From Chitinophagaceae bacterium (GTDB lineage: Bacteria; Bacteroidota; Bacteroidia; Chitinophagales; Chitinophagaceae): a DNA stretch of 64,000 bases. Made by a program: the position numbers and the translations under genes. The notes under the pieces were generated by a model that searched no databases, was not told the origin of the DNA, and saw only the letters and a list, made by a program, of their open reading frames with translations. Numbering within the stretch: position 1 is the stretch's first letter; every line of letters starts with the position of its first letter. Positions 1-8,174 of the stretch are shown piece by piece. Where the stretch lies: positions 1 to 64,000 of the forward strand of contig JADBXP010000017.1 of assembly GCA_020403455.1 (NCBI GenBank), given 5' to 3'.

Positions 1-150
1 AAAGTAGTCGTGCTAATCAGTAGAAAACAAAATACAAATAATTTATTCTTCATAATCATTTTTTTAATTGTTTAGTCATTGGTTAGATTCTTGAGTCTGC
101 GTTACCATTACCGCTAACTACCTTATACCCGCTACTCTATAGCGCATATC

Positions 151-216
151 CATCCAAAAAAGGTAGATATGCGCATATATGTTGCGTAGTATTCAAATTT
201 AATGAAATTATTATAG
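151..216. repeat. Dispersed repeat, copy 1
   Basis: About 65 bp beginning CATCCAAAAAAGGTAGATA is roughly 80% identical by eye to 9386-9446. The second copy lies inside the integrative element, upstream of the TIR-like operon. Neither copy is coding. It could be a shared promoter or leader region, or the relic of a common mobile unit. Confidence 0.55.
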
Positions 217-368
217 ATCATCAAATGGACTTTTCATCAGCCGCAACCCCCTTTGTAAAAATATTTAATGGAAACTGCGTTATCATAAGTCGTCTTGGGT
301 AGCTGCACTTCGGTTTGCTGGTCATACTTTCATCAATCCTGAAAAAAGTCGGTAATGATTTTAAATCG

Positions 369-442
369 AAATGCCGACCCTCACAGATCGGCATTTTGCT
401 TTAAAGAGTGTTATTTTTTAAAATAACATGTCGGGATGACTG
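369..442. repeat. Direct repeat flanking the MntA-HepT module, left copy
   Basis: A 74-bp segment matches 1370-1443 with about five substitutions. It starts with a stem-loop (ATGCCGA paired with TCGGCAT, 371-394). Next comes a short AT palindrome (GTTATTTTTTAAAATAAC), and it ends in CGGGATGACTG. Read on the minus strand, that end looks like the last bases of a tRNA acceptor arm followed by a terminator hairpin. The two copies enclose about 930 bp containing mntA and hepT, so they may be attachment-site relics. The tRNA interpretation is an inference. Confidence 0.6.
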
Positions 443-650
443 CCAGGAGTTCTAACTTTTTGGAGGATTGGGAGGGGGTGAGAAAGTATTGATAAGTGAA
501 AACAGGAGCGGTCAAAAATGCTATTTTGGTTTTCGAATATTTGAAAAAATTGGTACTGATAAAAACCAATAAAATTGAACTATTTTAGCATGTCTCAGCA
601 GCTGATCATTTAGGTCTGAAAAGGGTAATGAAAGGATTCTGGAACTTTAG

Positions 651-658
651 TATATTTG
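651..658 (+). promoter_or_regulatory. Bacteroidota -7 box of mntA-hepT
   Basis: TATATTTG fits the Bacteroidota -7 consensus TAnnTTTG and ends 4 bp before the mntA ATG. If it is used, the mRNA would start at or next to the start codon and be almost leaderless. No matching TTTG -33 box is visible. Confidence 0.5.
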
Positions 659-662
659 TATT

Positions 663-953
663 ATGGAAAACCTTAATTCCATTATTGAAACCCTACAAAA
701 GCACAAAAGTGAACTGGTAGACAAGTATGGGCTTAGTCAACTGGCTATTTTTGGATCCTATGCTCGCAGGCAGGAAAGGGAAAATAGTGATGTAGATATT
801 TTGGTTGAGTTTAACAGACCAATTGGTTTGGAATTTATAGACTTAGCAGAAGAATTAGAGCAAATCCTCCACATTAAAGTGGATTTAGTTTCAAAGAAAG
901 GAATTAAGAAAAAATATTTCAAGTCTATCGAAACAGAATTAGCATATGTCTAA
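663..953 (+). CDS. mntA: MntA-type nucleotidyltransferase antitoxin
   Basis: This 96-residue minimal nucleotidyltransferase has the full signature GS-X10-DxD: G31-S32, D43 and D45, with a third likely metal-binding aspartate at D74 in the segment KVDLV. Family knowledge: MntA antitoxins transfer AMP groups to a tyrosine of the HEPN toxin HepT and thereby neutralise its RNase activity. The gene overlaps the downstream hepT by 8 bp, the usual coupled arrangement. The start at 663 follows a -7 promoter box directly. The module sits between two 74-bp direct repeats, which suggests it moved as a unit. The assignment is strong from motif plus partner; activity in this strain is an inference. Confidence 0.9.
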   Translation: MENLNSIIETLQKHKSELVDKYGLSQLAIFGSYARRQERENSDVDILVEFNRPIGLEFIDLAEELEQILHIKVDLVSKKGIKKKYFKSIETELAYV

Positions 954-1287
954 AAGAGAGCCAACTTTACTGCTCACTGATATTTGCGAATCTATAGAAA
1001 AGATTAAAATTTACACTTTAGAGTTAACTTATCAGCAATTCATAGATGATAGCAAGACAATTGATGCCGTTATAAGGAATTTTGAAATAATTGGCGAGGC
1101 AGCAAATAGACTTCCTGAAGAAATAAAGGATAAATTTCCAGAGATCAATTGGTTTAGATTAAGAGGCTTTAGAAACAGAATCGTTCATGACTACATGGGA
1201 ATTGATTATGAAATCGTTTGGAACATAATAAAAAATGATCTCGAAAAACTTCTTACTGATATAAAAGAAATAATTGAAAAGTTATGA
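946..1287 (+). CDS. hepT: HepT-type HEPN ribonuclease toxin
   Basis: This 113-residue, mostly helical protein carries the HEPN catalytic pattern R-X4-H-x-Y: R76, H81 and Y83 in the segment FRNRIVHDY. Family knowledge: HepT dimers cleave RNA at this motif, and MntA AMPylates the tyrosine equivalent to Y83 to silence the toxin. The ATG overlaps the end of mntA by 8 bp, so translation is probably coupled. All key residues are present and the length is normal, so the toxin is probably functional. It is the second gene of a two-gene operon inside a repeat-flanked cassette. Confidence 0.9.
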   Translation: MSKREPTLLLTDICESIEKIKIYTLELTYQQFIDDSKTIDAVIRNFEIIGEAANRLPEEIKDKFPEINWFRLRGFRNRIVHDYMGIDYEIVWNIIKNDLEKLLTDIKEIIEKL

Positions 1288-1369
1288 AAAACCATTGTCC
1301 GCTCCCCTAAAATCCAAAACATTAAAAAGCTTACAATTTCAATTAGTTGTTTCAAAAAATCACTAAAAC

Positions 1370-1443
1370 AAATGCCGACCCTCACAGATCGGCATTTTCT
1401 TTTAAAAAGTGTTATTTTCTAAAATAACAAGTCGGGATGACTG
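1370..1443. repeat. Direct repeat flanking the MntA-HepT module, right copy
   Basis: This is the second copy of the 369-442 repeat, 1001 bp downstream, with about five substitutions. It keeps the same stem-loop, the same AT palindrome and the same CGGGATGACTG end. Its last two bases begin the first unit of the palindromic repeat region that follows. Confidence 0.6.
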
Positions 1444-1559
1444 GATTGCCTGCGGCGATCCCTAAGGTTGGTGGCTGAAACGCGACAAACCTTAATGCTT
1501 CGCCTTCTAGGGGGTTTTTTGTGCACTCACTCTTGAAAGCAAGCTTTCACGCTCGTGCA
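1443..1559. repeat. Outer repeat unit, left copy
   Basis: This 117-bp unit opens with the imperfect palindrome GGATTGCCTGCGGCGATCC. It then has a GCTTCGCCTTCTAGGG segment with a T-tract. It ends in a large stem-loop whose core is GAAAGCAAGCTTTC and whose outer arms are TGCAC and GTGCA. A near-identical unit lies at 1883-2000, so the tandem array is bracketed by two copies. It is REP/BIME-like in style; no gene is present. Confidence 0.7.
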
Positions 1560-1568
1560 ATACTTGAA

Positions 1569-1901
1569 GGATTGCCTGCGGCGATCCTTCAAGTAGGGGG
1601 GCAGGTCAGTGGTGAGTGTAGAGCCTGAGTGTGTAATGTCGAACCCTGGACTTCATTGCGGGGACACTCAGACAGGATTGCCTGCGGCAATCCTTCAAGT
1701 GGGGGGCAGGTCAGTGGTGAGTGTTGAGCCTGAGTGTGTAATGTCGAACCCTGTACATTAGTGCGGGGACACGCAGACAGGATTGCCTGCGGCGATCCTT
1801 CAAGTGGGGGGCAGGTCAGTGGTGAGTGTAGAGCCTGAGTGTGGAATGTCGAACCCTGTACATTAGTGCGGGGACGCAGACAGGATTGCCTGCGGCGATC
1901 C
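1569..1901. repeat. Tandem palindromic repeat array, period about 105 bp
   Basis: Units start at 1569, 1675, 1780 and 1883, each with the imperfect palindrome GGATTGCCTGCGGCGATCC or a one-base variant. Between palindromes lie a G-rich stretch and a conserved segment containing GTCGAACCCTG. Spacings are 106, 105 and 103 bp. The units are far longer than CRISPR repeats and have no unique spacers. A minus-strand reading frame through the array is a by-product of the repetition. Confidence 0.8.
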
Positions 1902-2000
1902 TTCAAGTGGGGGGGGCTGAAACTTCACAACCCTGAAGGCTTCGCCTTCTAGGGTTTTTTTGTGCACTCACTCTTGAAAGCAAGCTTTCACGTTCGTGCA
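1883..2000. repeat. Outer repeat unit, right copy
   Basis: This 118-bp unit matches 1443-1559 in layout and mostly in sequence: opening palindrome, GCTTCGCCTTCTAGGG with T-tract, and the same large terminal stem-loop. It ends 34 bp before the attL copy of the tRNA-Pro fragment, so the array lies just outside the integrated element. Confidence 0.7.
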
Positions 2001-2034
2001 CAAAAAAACCCTGGCTCTCGCCAAGGTTGTCTTG

Positions 2035-2092
2035 TTTCGTCGGGAAGACAGGATTCGAACCTGCGACCCCCTGGTCCCAAACCAGGTGCGCT
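2035..2092. repeat. attL: 58-bp copy of the 3' part of tRNA-Pro
   Basis: These 58 bp are identical to 16140-16197. They reproduce tRNA-Pro(TGG) from the anticodon arm to the discriminator base plus a few downstream bases. The remaining 5' part of the tRNA is absent here, so this is the fragment left at the far end of an element integrated into the tRNA 3' end. The offset between copies is 14,105 bp. Confidence 0.9.
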
Positions 2093-2586
2093 CAAACGCA
2101 AAACATATTGACATTCAATTAATTAAATGTGTTGTAGACTTCTACAAAGAACTGAGATACCCAAACGATACCCAAATGATTGATTCTATTAAAAGAAATA
2201 AAGTTAGCAGATTTTTTGAAAAGGTGTGTTGCTTTAGCTGTTAGAACATGCGTAAAAGGAGATAATACCTCTCTTTAAAAGAAATTTTGTGGTAAGCTAA
2301 CTTTGAGGGTTGTCACTATTGGAATCATAGTGCAATTGTTTTATATTTAAATTGAGCAGGGTTAAAAATCATAATCCTGAAATACCCGCCAACATCAAGT
2401 CAAATACATTTCAGTGAAAGATTAACCCATCTAAAGACATAAACCGCCAAGCCATTTTTGACATATGTACACTCGACAATTTGATTACTTTGATGGATGT
2501 GGTGAAAAAATTTAAGAATTATGCTTGCAGATTTTTTGGGATGTATATAAGCATAATCTTTATTTATAATTAGAAAACATGAAACA
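2093..2586. other. Intergenic region inside the left end of the element
   Basis: About 490 bp of AT-rich DNA lie between attL and the first cargo gene. No convincing gene, tRNA or repeat was seen. It presumably holds the promoter of the HNH gene, but no full consensus promoter was recognised. Confidence 0.5.
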
Positions 2587-3408
2587 ATGGAAGACCATAT
2601 GATAAAAGCTTTCATGGCAATTGGAATAATATTATTCCTGTTCATATTCAAAGAATATATTAACAATTCCAAAAGACCGAATTATAATGGAAAAGAAAAT
2701 TCTCCATATAAACCTGCCCCTACAAATACAACTATTAACCATCAACCACCACAGCCGCTTGAACCAGTAATCGAATCTAAGAATAGTGAATTATTTATGA
2801 AATGGAAGAATGAACAAATGAGCATAATATTTCAAAGAAAATCTGTATATCAACTCGTACAAGAAAACAATATAAGGGATATCAAATATGTAGATTTACT
2901 AAATACATATGAATGGAGTAGAAAGAGAATTGAAATATTAATTAGAGATAATTTTAAATGCCAAGAATGTAACATATATCACGAAAGACTGGAAGTGCAT
3001 CATAATTATTATATTACTGATAAACTTCCTTGGGATATTCGTAATGAAGCTTTAGTTACACTATGCAGAGAACATCATCAAAATCGGCATAACAATAAAA
3101 GTATACCTGTATATAAATTAATGCACAATGTTTTAGTCTCAACTACAGTTAGAAATTATTTTTGTTATCGCTGTTTTGGCATGGGTTACATACCACAATA
3201 TAAACATGTTCAAAATGGAATTTGTTTTAGTTGTTGGGGAGAGTGTTTTGACCAAACTATATTTAGTAAGGCATTAAGAGATATAAAATACACTAATTAC
3301 GATCTCGATACAATTTTTAATACAATAACACAACATTATTTTGATGAATTTATTTTTCCAAATTTGCAAATATATTATTCGAATGAGGATGAAACAACCC
3401 CCTTCTAA
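2587..3408 (+). CDS. Membrane-anchored HNH endonuclease-like protein with zinc ribbon
   Basis: This 273-residue protein has three visible parts. An N-terminal transmembrane helix lies at about residues 6-20, followed by a proline-rich linker. A central HNH-type domain at about 110-180 carries CQEC, the VHH histidines (segment LEVHHNY), N153 and CREHH. A C-terminal Cys4 zinc-ribbon-like part at about 195-225 carries CYRC and CFSC. Family knowledge: HNH domains cut nucleic acids with one metal ion. A membrane-tethered HNH is unusual. The gene lies 84 bp upstream of the cyclase-like gene on the same strand, so the two may form a functional pair. M6 is an alternative start. The nuclease fold is well supported; the role is unknown. 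Confidence 0.65.
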   Translation: MEDHMIKAFMAIGIILFLFIFKEYINNSKRPNYNGKENSPYKPAPTNTTINHQPPQPLEPVIESKNSELFMKWKNEQMSIIFQRKSVYQLVQENNIRDIKYVDLLNTYEWSRKRIEILIRDNFKCQECNIYHERLEVHHNYYITDKLPWDIRNEALVTLCREHHQNRHNNKSIPVYKLMHNVLVSTTVRNYFCYRCFGMGYIPQYKHVQNGICFSCWGECFDQTIFSKALRDIKYTNYDLDTIFNTITQHYFDEFIFPNLQIYYSNEDETTPF

Positions 3409-3492
3409 TTATTTTATAAGCTGACGATTAATTCTGGTTAAATATAACTCCACTTCATTGGAACGACAATAATAACAATTAAATTAAATCAT

Positions 3493-4413
3493 ATGAATGA
3501 AAACCAAGTAGTTGCATTTTTAGATTTACTAGCTTTTTCAAATCATGTAAGAGAGAATACTAAGGATGCATTGATGACTTTCAATAATTATCAAGCAATA
3601 CTAGGAGTAAAAAAAATTGATGAACAAATTTTTTCCTCCTCAATAAAAAACAATCCTATAATCGAAAAATTAGCAAAACAAAATCTTGTAAGTACTTTTA
3701 ATTATTTTCTGCCCTTTTCAGATAGTATATTTATTACATCGAATAATCCCAATCTATTTTTAAAACAATTGGGTTCATTTATTCTAAACTGCTTTACATT
3801 TACATCATATCATTACTATAATCCAGATGATCCAAGCAACCCAACAATTGTAAAATTTAATACAAAAAAAGAGACAATCATTGAGAATTTCTATCCCACT
3901 TTATTTAGAGGTGGAATTACTTTAGGTGAAGTGATCCCAATTGAACTTCAAGGGATCGTCAACAATAAACTTACAAACGTTACAAATTTAGCGGGAAAAG
4001 CAGTAGTAAGAGCTGTAGAGTTAGAAAATAAAATTAAAGGCCCACGTATTTTGTTTGAAAAAGACCTCTTTGATATTCTCGATCAAGAAACAAAATCCTA
4101 TACAATTGAAACAGATGTAAAAGGATGTTATGAATTATTATGGACAGGTTTTCATTATACAATGATTAATGGTTATTCAGAGATAAACAAATTTGATGAA
4201 TTATTTATTCCTGCAATGAATTTATGGAAAGCAAACAATCATTTACGTTTTTCTGAACATTACTTCAAATTTTTAGAGCTGGTTGTTTTTGGTACAATTA
4301 AAATATTTGATGCATTCGGACATAAAGAGAAAGCATTTCGTCATATTGAAAATTTCATTATTTCTCAGGGGCTAGAAGACAAATTAGAATCTCTGTTAAA
4401 ATCATCCAAGTAA
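3493..4413 (+). CDS. Putative class III nucleotide cyclase-like protein
   Basis: I do not recognise this 306-residue protein as a named family, but its motif order recalls class III nucleotidyl cyclases. There is an N-terminal strand with D11 (AFLDLLAFS), a second aspartate D77 in PFSDSIFI, then LFRGGITLGEV (R139), then NLAGKAVVRAVELE. The last resembles the G-x-x-V-N-x-A-x-R-L-E cyclase segment with the catalytic Asn and Arg positions replaced by Val and Glu. The two putative metal-binding aspartates are kept. It may make an unusual nucleotide signal, as Pycsar cyclases do, or only bind nucleotides. It follows the membrane HNH gene on the same strand and converges with the restriction gene. 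Codon use is AT-rich like the neighbouring cargo. The fold call is tentative. Confidence 0.5.
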   Translation: MNENQVVAFLDLLAFSNHVRENTKDALMTFNNYQAILGVKKIDEQIFSSSIKNNPIIEKLAKQNLVSTFNYFLPFSDSIFITSNNPNLFLKQLGSFILNCFTFTSYHYYNPDDPSNPTIVKFNTKKETIIENFYPTLFRGGITLGEVIPIELQGIVNNKLTNVTNLAGKAVVRAVELENKIKGPRILFEKDLFDILDQETKSYTIETDVKGCYELLWTGFHYTMINGYSEINKFDELFIPAMNLWKANNHLRFSEHYFKFLELVVFGTIKIFDAFGHKEKAFRHIENFIISQGLEDKLESLLKSSK

Positions 4414-4424
4414 AACGATATAAG

Positions 4425-7202
4425 CTAAAATGTACTATTTAATTTTTTCTTTTTTTTATCAGGCTGAAATAAACCCCCTGTATATTTCTCGTATAGCTCA
4501 AAAAGGTACTCAATTCTCTTTGCTTCAGAAGTAAAGGGCTGTGGTCTGTAGCAAAGATCAACAGCCTTATCCAGCTGCTGATGAGCTTTTACAAGTACTG
4601 GTGGCATTGTATTAGGATCATACAGATCTGCAAGACTACTATCAGGATACTGAGCACGTGCATCTAGCACAGCTTGAGCAGCTTCTTCAACTGATTGTTT
4701 CTGCTTATCTGAGGGAGCTTCTGGCCAGGGGTAGTTATTGTATACGGCTGATGAATATCTAAAATCTGATTTTATCCTTCCACATATATACTTAGTCCAG
4801 GTCATATGTGTTAATGATTGTAGTACGCCGAAAACAAACAATGAAGGTTCAGGTATTAACAAGTTGGCATCACCACATATAGTTAAAGAGTCCATATAAC
4901 CTATAGGAATGTAGGTCCGATTTTCGGAAGAGTGTCTTGGAATGACAAGATATGGAGTGGAAGGCTGTCTATCTTGACTAAATAGTGTAGGAAATTTTGC
5001 GTACTCTTGAACAGATTTTGTTGGGCTTGCAGCTCTAACATCTCGAATTTTATTAAGCCTTTCTCTTACTAATGGCATGTTAGCTATGATGTTTGGTGGA
5101 GCATCTTTCAACCATAAGCAATACCTTTTTATATTATGCAGGAATTCTACTGCACCAATGAAGGGTCTTATGAATATCCGTGCAGTAGGCTCCTTTACTA
5201 GGAAGTCATTTAATTCATCTTCAGTGAAAAAGAAAAAGCCACCATCGGTCGGTTGACTACCTTTTGTTATTTCAGGGTATTGATGTATTTTTTTACTGCG
5301 AGATGTTATAATGATATTTTTACCATCTACCAGGTACCCGTTTATATTTTTTGCATTGTGAACTTCTAACTCACCATTTTTTGTTTCATTAAATATAATT
5401 TTCTTGTTGTTTTCAAAGTTAGAAAAGCCAACTATTATCACAATTACCGCAGCTTGTCCTTTGGCTTCATTAGTCCATTTGAAGGGTTTGTATGCGAAGT
5501 GTATTACACCAGATTTTTTTATAAGAAGATCCGACCAAAGTATTTCAGCTTGTTCTCCTTGACATACAGAATTGGTTGAAACAAATGAAGTTACTGTATT
5601 AGTTTGGCTAACTTTTTTATTAATATCCATGTACTCCATAGCTTTAACAAACCAGCAGGCTACATAGTCTAACCTACCACTTTTTTTTGCGTCATTGAAG
5701 ATTCTATCCATGTCCTCTACTTGACTACTTGTTCTTAATTGATGACCAATAAATGGAGGGTTTCCTAAGATATAGTTGTACCTAGGATCTTCTATTTCGC
5801 CTTCTAAAGGCTTAATAATGCTTTGCCAATCTATTCTAAGAGCGTTCTCGTTTACTATAATAGCACTCTTCTGCAGTGGTATCAGTGGTATGTACTCCCC
5901 AAAACGGTCTGATACCATCATATTACACTGATGGTCTATCAGGAACATAGCTACACCAGCTATTTGAGAAGGAAACTCGCCAAGTTCTATACCATAAAAC
6001 TGATCTAGGTCAACAAGGAAGTACTGGTTGATATTGGTTACCATCTGCCCTTTCAGCAGTTTCTCAACAATAGCAAGTTCCAGCATTCTCAGTTCCCTGT
6101 AAGCGGTAATGAGAAAATTACCACATCCACAGGCTGGGTCAAGAAAACGGAGCTTGCTAATCTTACCATGCAGGGATTTAAGTTTATTGTGGTTTTCACC
6201 AGCTGCATGAAACTCTTCCCAAAGTTCATCCAAGAACAGTGGTTTAATAAGTTTCATGATGTTTTTCTCACTGGTATAGTGTGCACCTAAATTTCTTCGT
6301 GCTGTACTATCCATTACAGACTGGAATAGAGAGCCAAAGATGGCAGGTGATATTTTACCCCAGTCAAGTTTACAGCAGTCCAGCAGTATTTGCCGCATCT
6401 GGCTGGTGAAAGCAGCTGTTGGTAACCTTTCAGCAAAAAGTCTACCATTAACATAAGGGAACTGATTGAGCTGTTCATCCAGGGTTTTTAACCTCTTATC
6501 CTCAGGAGTATCCAGCACCTGAAATAATTGATCCAGGTGCATGGCTAAATCAGAGCCATCTTCCTTTGTTCTGAGTTCAACATAGTCAAAAAATATTCCC
6601 TTCTGGAAAATGGTACTATCATCAGCAAATAATATAAAAAGCAATCTTACAAGATAGGCTTCCAAAGCTGCGCCCGTATAACCAACATCTTTAAGCTGGT
6701 CGTGGAGTTTACCCATTAACTCTGCCGCAGCTATGTTTACTGGATCCTCATCATAATAATTACGCTTTTGATAACCTGCCAGCTCTTCGAAAATCTGCAG
6801 GTTTTCAATTAATTGGGCTAATTCAAACTTGGAGGTGACGCCATTATCCTGGTAAACATGGAACTGGTTAAAGTCACATATCAATATAAGTTTAGGAAGC
6901 TCATAGTCCTGTAATCCATGACAATATTCCCTTGCCTGTTGGTATGCTTTTTCAAGATCCTGCCCCTTAGATTTCATTTCTACCAGCAGGGTGCCTGGCC
7001 ATAAAAGGTCAATGTACCCTGAAGCATCATTCAACTTACGTACACGATGTTCAAATGTGGCTACCCGCTTCTGAGAAATACCAAAAATATGCAGGAATTC
7101 TATCAGAAAGGGTTTAGCATCTGCTTCCTCTCTGGAAGTGTTTCTCCATTCATTACTGAATGTTACTGCGCGGCTCTTTATTTCATTCCAGGAAAGGGGC
7201 AT
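4425..7202 (-). CDS. MmeI-like (Type IIL) restriction-methyltransferase
   Basis: This 925-residue single-chain enzyme has an N-terminal PD-(D/E)xK-type nuclease with D65 and E75-x-K77 (segment VEMKSKG). A helical spacer follows, then an N6-adenine methyltransferase with motif X (GAHYTSEKN, from about 306), motif I DPACGCGNF (355-363) and motif IV NPPF (481-484). The C-terminal part contains a target recognition region and a tail. This order and size match MmeI-family enzymes, which methylate one strand and cut about 20 bp away. Endonuclease and methyltransferase residues look intact, so it should both protect and restrict. It converges with the cyclase-like gene (11 bp gap). The recognition site cannot be read from sequence. 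Confidence 0.85.
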   Translation of the reverse strand: MPLSWNEIKSRAVTFSNEWRNTSREEADAKPFLIEFLHIFGISQKRVATFEHRVRKLNDASGYIDLLWPGTLLVEMKSKGQDLEKAYQQAREYCHGLQDYELPKLILICDFNQFHVYQDNGVTSKFELAQLIENLQIFEELAGYQKRNYYDEDPVNIAAAELMGKLHDQLKDVGYTGAALEAYLVRLLFILFADDSTIFQKGIFFDYVELRTKEDGSDLAMHLDQLFQVLDTPEDKRLKTLDEQLNQFPYVNGRLFAERLPTAAFTSQMRQILLDCCKLDWGKISPAIFGSLFQSVMDSTARRNLGAHYTSEKNIMKLIKPLFLDELWEEFHAAGENHNKLKSLHGKISKLRFLDPACGCGNFLITAYRELRMLELAIVEKLLKGQMVTNINQYFLVDLDQFYGIELGEFPSQIAGVAMFLIDHQCNMMVSDRFGEYIPLIPLQKSAIIVNENALRIDWQSIIKPLEGEIEDPRYNYILGNPPFIGHQLRTSSQVEDMDRIFNDAKKSGRLDYVACWFVKAMEYMDINKKVSQTNTVTSFVSTNSVCQGEQAEILWSDLLIKKSGVIHFAYKPFKWTNEAKGQAAVIVIIVGFSNFENNKKIIFNETKNGELEVHNAKNINGYLVDGKNIIITSRSKKIHQYPEITKGSQPTDGGFFFFTEDELNDFLVKEPTARIFIRPFIGAVEFLHNIKRYCLWLKDAPPNIIANMPLVRERLNKIRDVRAASPTKSVQEYAKFPTLFSQDRQPSTPYLVIPRHSSENRTYIPIGYMDSLTICGDANLLIPEPSLFVFGVLQSLTHMTWTKYICGRIKSDFRYSSAVYNNYPWPEAPSDKQKQSVEEAAQAVLDARAQYPDSSLADLYDPNTMPPVLVKAHQQLDKAVDLCYRPQPFTSEAKRIEYLFELYEKYTGGLFQPDKKKKKLNSTF

Positions 7203-7277
7203 GATAGGGAGAAATTTGCACTAAATTAAGAGATAAATAAAAGTATCAAAGAAGAATTTACAGGATAAAGATCAATC

Positions 7278-7985
7278 TCACTTATGTTTGTGAATGTAAA
7301 TTATCTCATCCTCTTCCCTTTGATTAAAATATGCAATCACCTGTGACTTATGTATTTTCATCTCAAACACTTTCATCACTTTTTTATCACGAATAGCTTT
7401 TACTTTCTGAAAGTTTTTGGCAATTTTCCTATTTAATGTCCAGCTAATACCATATTTTTTTGATACCTCCTCATCAACTGAGCCACCTCTGTAAATTGTA
7501 ATATAATCAGGTAAAGCCGTTAAAATCTTTTTCTCCTCTTTTGTCATAAGCACGTCTCTGTATTTTCGTTTTGAAGAAAACAACTTGTAAAACGTAGAAT
7601 AGGGTATTTTTCTATAATTCTGAAGAATATATACATAAGCAAGTTCTTTCCAATATTTTTTATCATCAAAAGTAGATTCATGCTTCTTGAATATTTTTAT
7701 ATAATCGCTTACGGGGTTAGTCATTAACTCTATTTTATATCCTATTTTTTTTACTTTACTTAAATATTTCAATTCATTATACAAGCTATTTGCTGAAATT
7801 GCATTTATCATATAATTTGAGGTTGGAATTTTCGTTTTATTTAAAACACATTTTAATTGCTTCAATTTAGCATCAATTACCCTGGCATTGGGGTTTAAAC
7901 TCTTCCTCAAATTCCATTCAGCTTCCCAAATTGCAAGCTCTTCCTTAATTTTATCAGGTGGTAACATTTTAAAATTTTTAACCAT
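7278..7985 (-). CDS. Putative ADP-ribosyltransferase-fold protein
   Basis: This 235-residue protein has a lysine-rich helical N-terminal two thirds and a C-terminal part with an R-S-E-like order. R166 lies in TIYRGG, S181-W-T183 lies in GISWTLNRKIAKNF, and E225-D-E227 lies in NQREEDEIIY. Family knowledge: R-S-E ADP-ribosyltransferases bind NAD through the Arg and the S-T strand and use the final Glu of an ExE motif for catalysis. The spacing here fits. Such enzymes act as toxins, phage weapons or defence effectors. It lies between the MmeI-like gene (75 bp away, same strand) and the TIR-like gene. No antitoxin-like neighbour is obvious. The motif match is seen directly; function is an inference. 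Confidence 0.55.
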   Translation of the reverse strand: MVKNFKMLPPDKIKEELAIWEAEWNLRKSLNPNARVIDAKLKQLKCVLNKTKIPTSNYMINAISANSLYNELKYLSKVKKIGYKIELMTNPVSDYIKIFKKHESTFDDKKYWKELAYVYILQNYRKIPYSTFYKLFSSKRKYRDVLMTKEEKKILTALPDYITIYRGGSVDEEVSKKYGISWTLNRKIAKNFQKVKAIRDKKVMKVFEMKIHKSQVIAYFNQREEDEIIYIHKHK

Positions 7986-8123
7986 GTTCCTAATTTCTTT
8001 ATCTATAAAAAAAATTTAGAAGATTTTGAAATAAATTATTATATATAATTAAGAGCTACTATGATAAATATACCGATTCATAAATGTCAACCGCAGTGAA
8101 CTTGATATGGATCGCAAAACTTC

Positions 8124-8166
8124 ATTTAACCACTTATCCGCCACTTTCGTATAGGTGCTGTTAGAC
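8124..8166 (-). other. attC-like imperfect hairpin downstream of the TIR gene
   Basis: On the minus strand this starts with GTCTAAC, has inner arms CACCTATACG and CGGATAAGTG (8 of 10 pairing) around a short loop, and ends in GTTAAAT. The outer boxes fit the loose integron patterns RYYYAAC and GTTRRRY. It begins about 9 bases after the TIR stop codon. It is short for an attC site, and no integron integrase is in the window. A terminator or chance hairpin is also possible. Confidence 0.3.
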
Positions 8167-8174
8167 ACAGTATT

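Larger units (their letters stand above)
1..650. other. AT-rich intergenic stretch without a gene
   Basis: No open reading frame with recognisable coding character is visible before the toxin-antitoxin pair. The stretch holds one copy of a roughly 65-bp repeat (from 151) that recurs inside the mobile element, and one copy of a 74-bp repeat (369-442) that recurs after hepT. It may be the edge of an older island that lies mostly outside the window. Confidence 0.6.

Noticed and set aside
1589..1906. Minus-strand reading frame through the repeats
   Set aside because: The protein is itself a tandem repeat created by the DNA repeat and has no coding character.
1443..2000. Possible CRISPR array
   Set aside because: Units are about 105 bp with highly similar intervening sequence, there are no unique spacers and no cas genes.
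1996..2244. Plus-strand reading frame of 82 residues
   Set aside because: It runs antisense through the tRNA-Pro fragment; the apparent similarity to database entries would come from mis-annotated tRNA regions.
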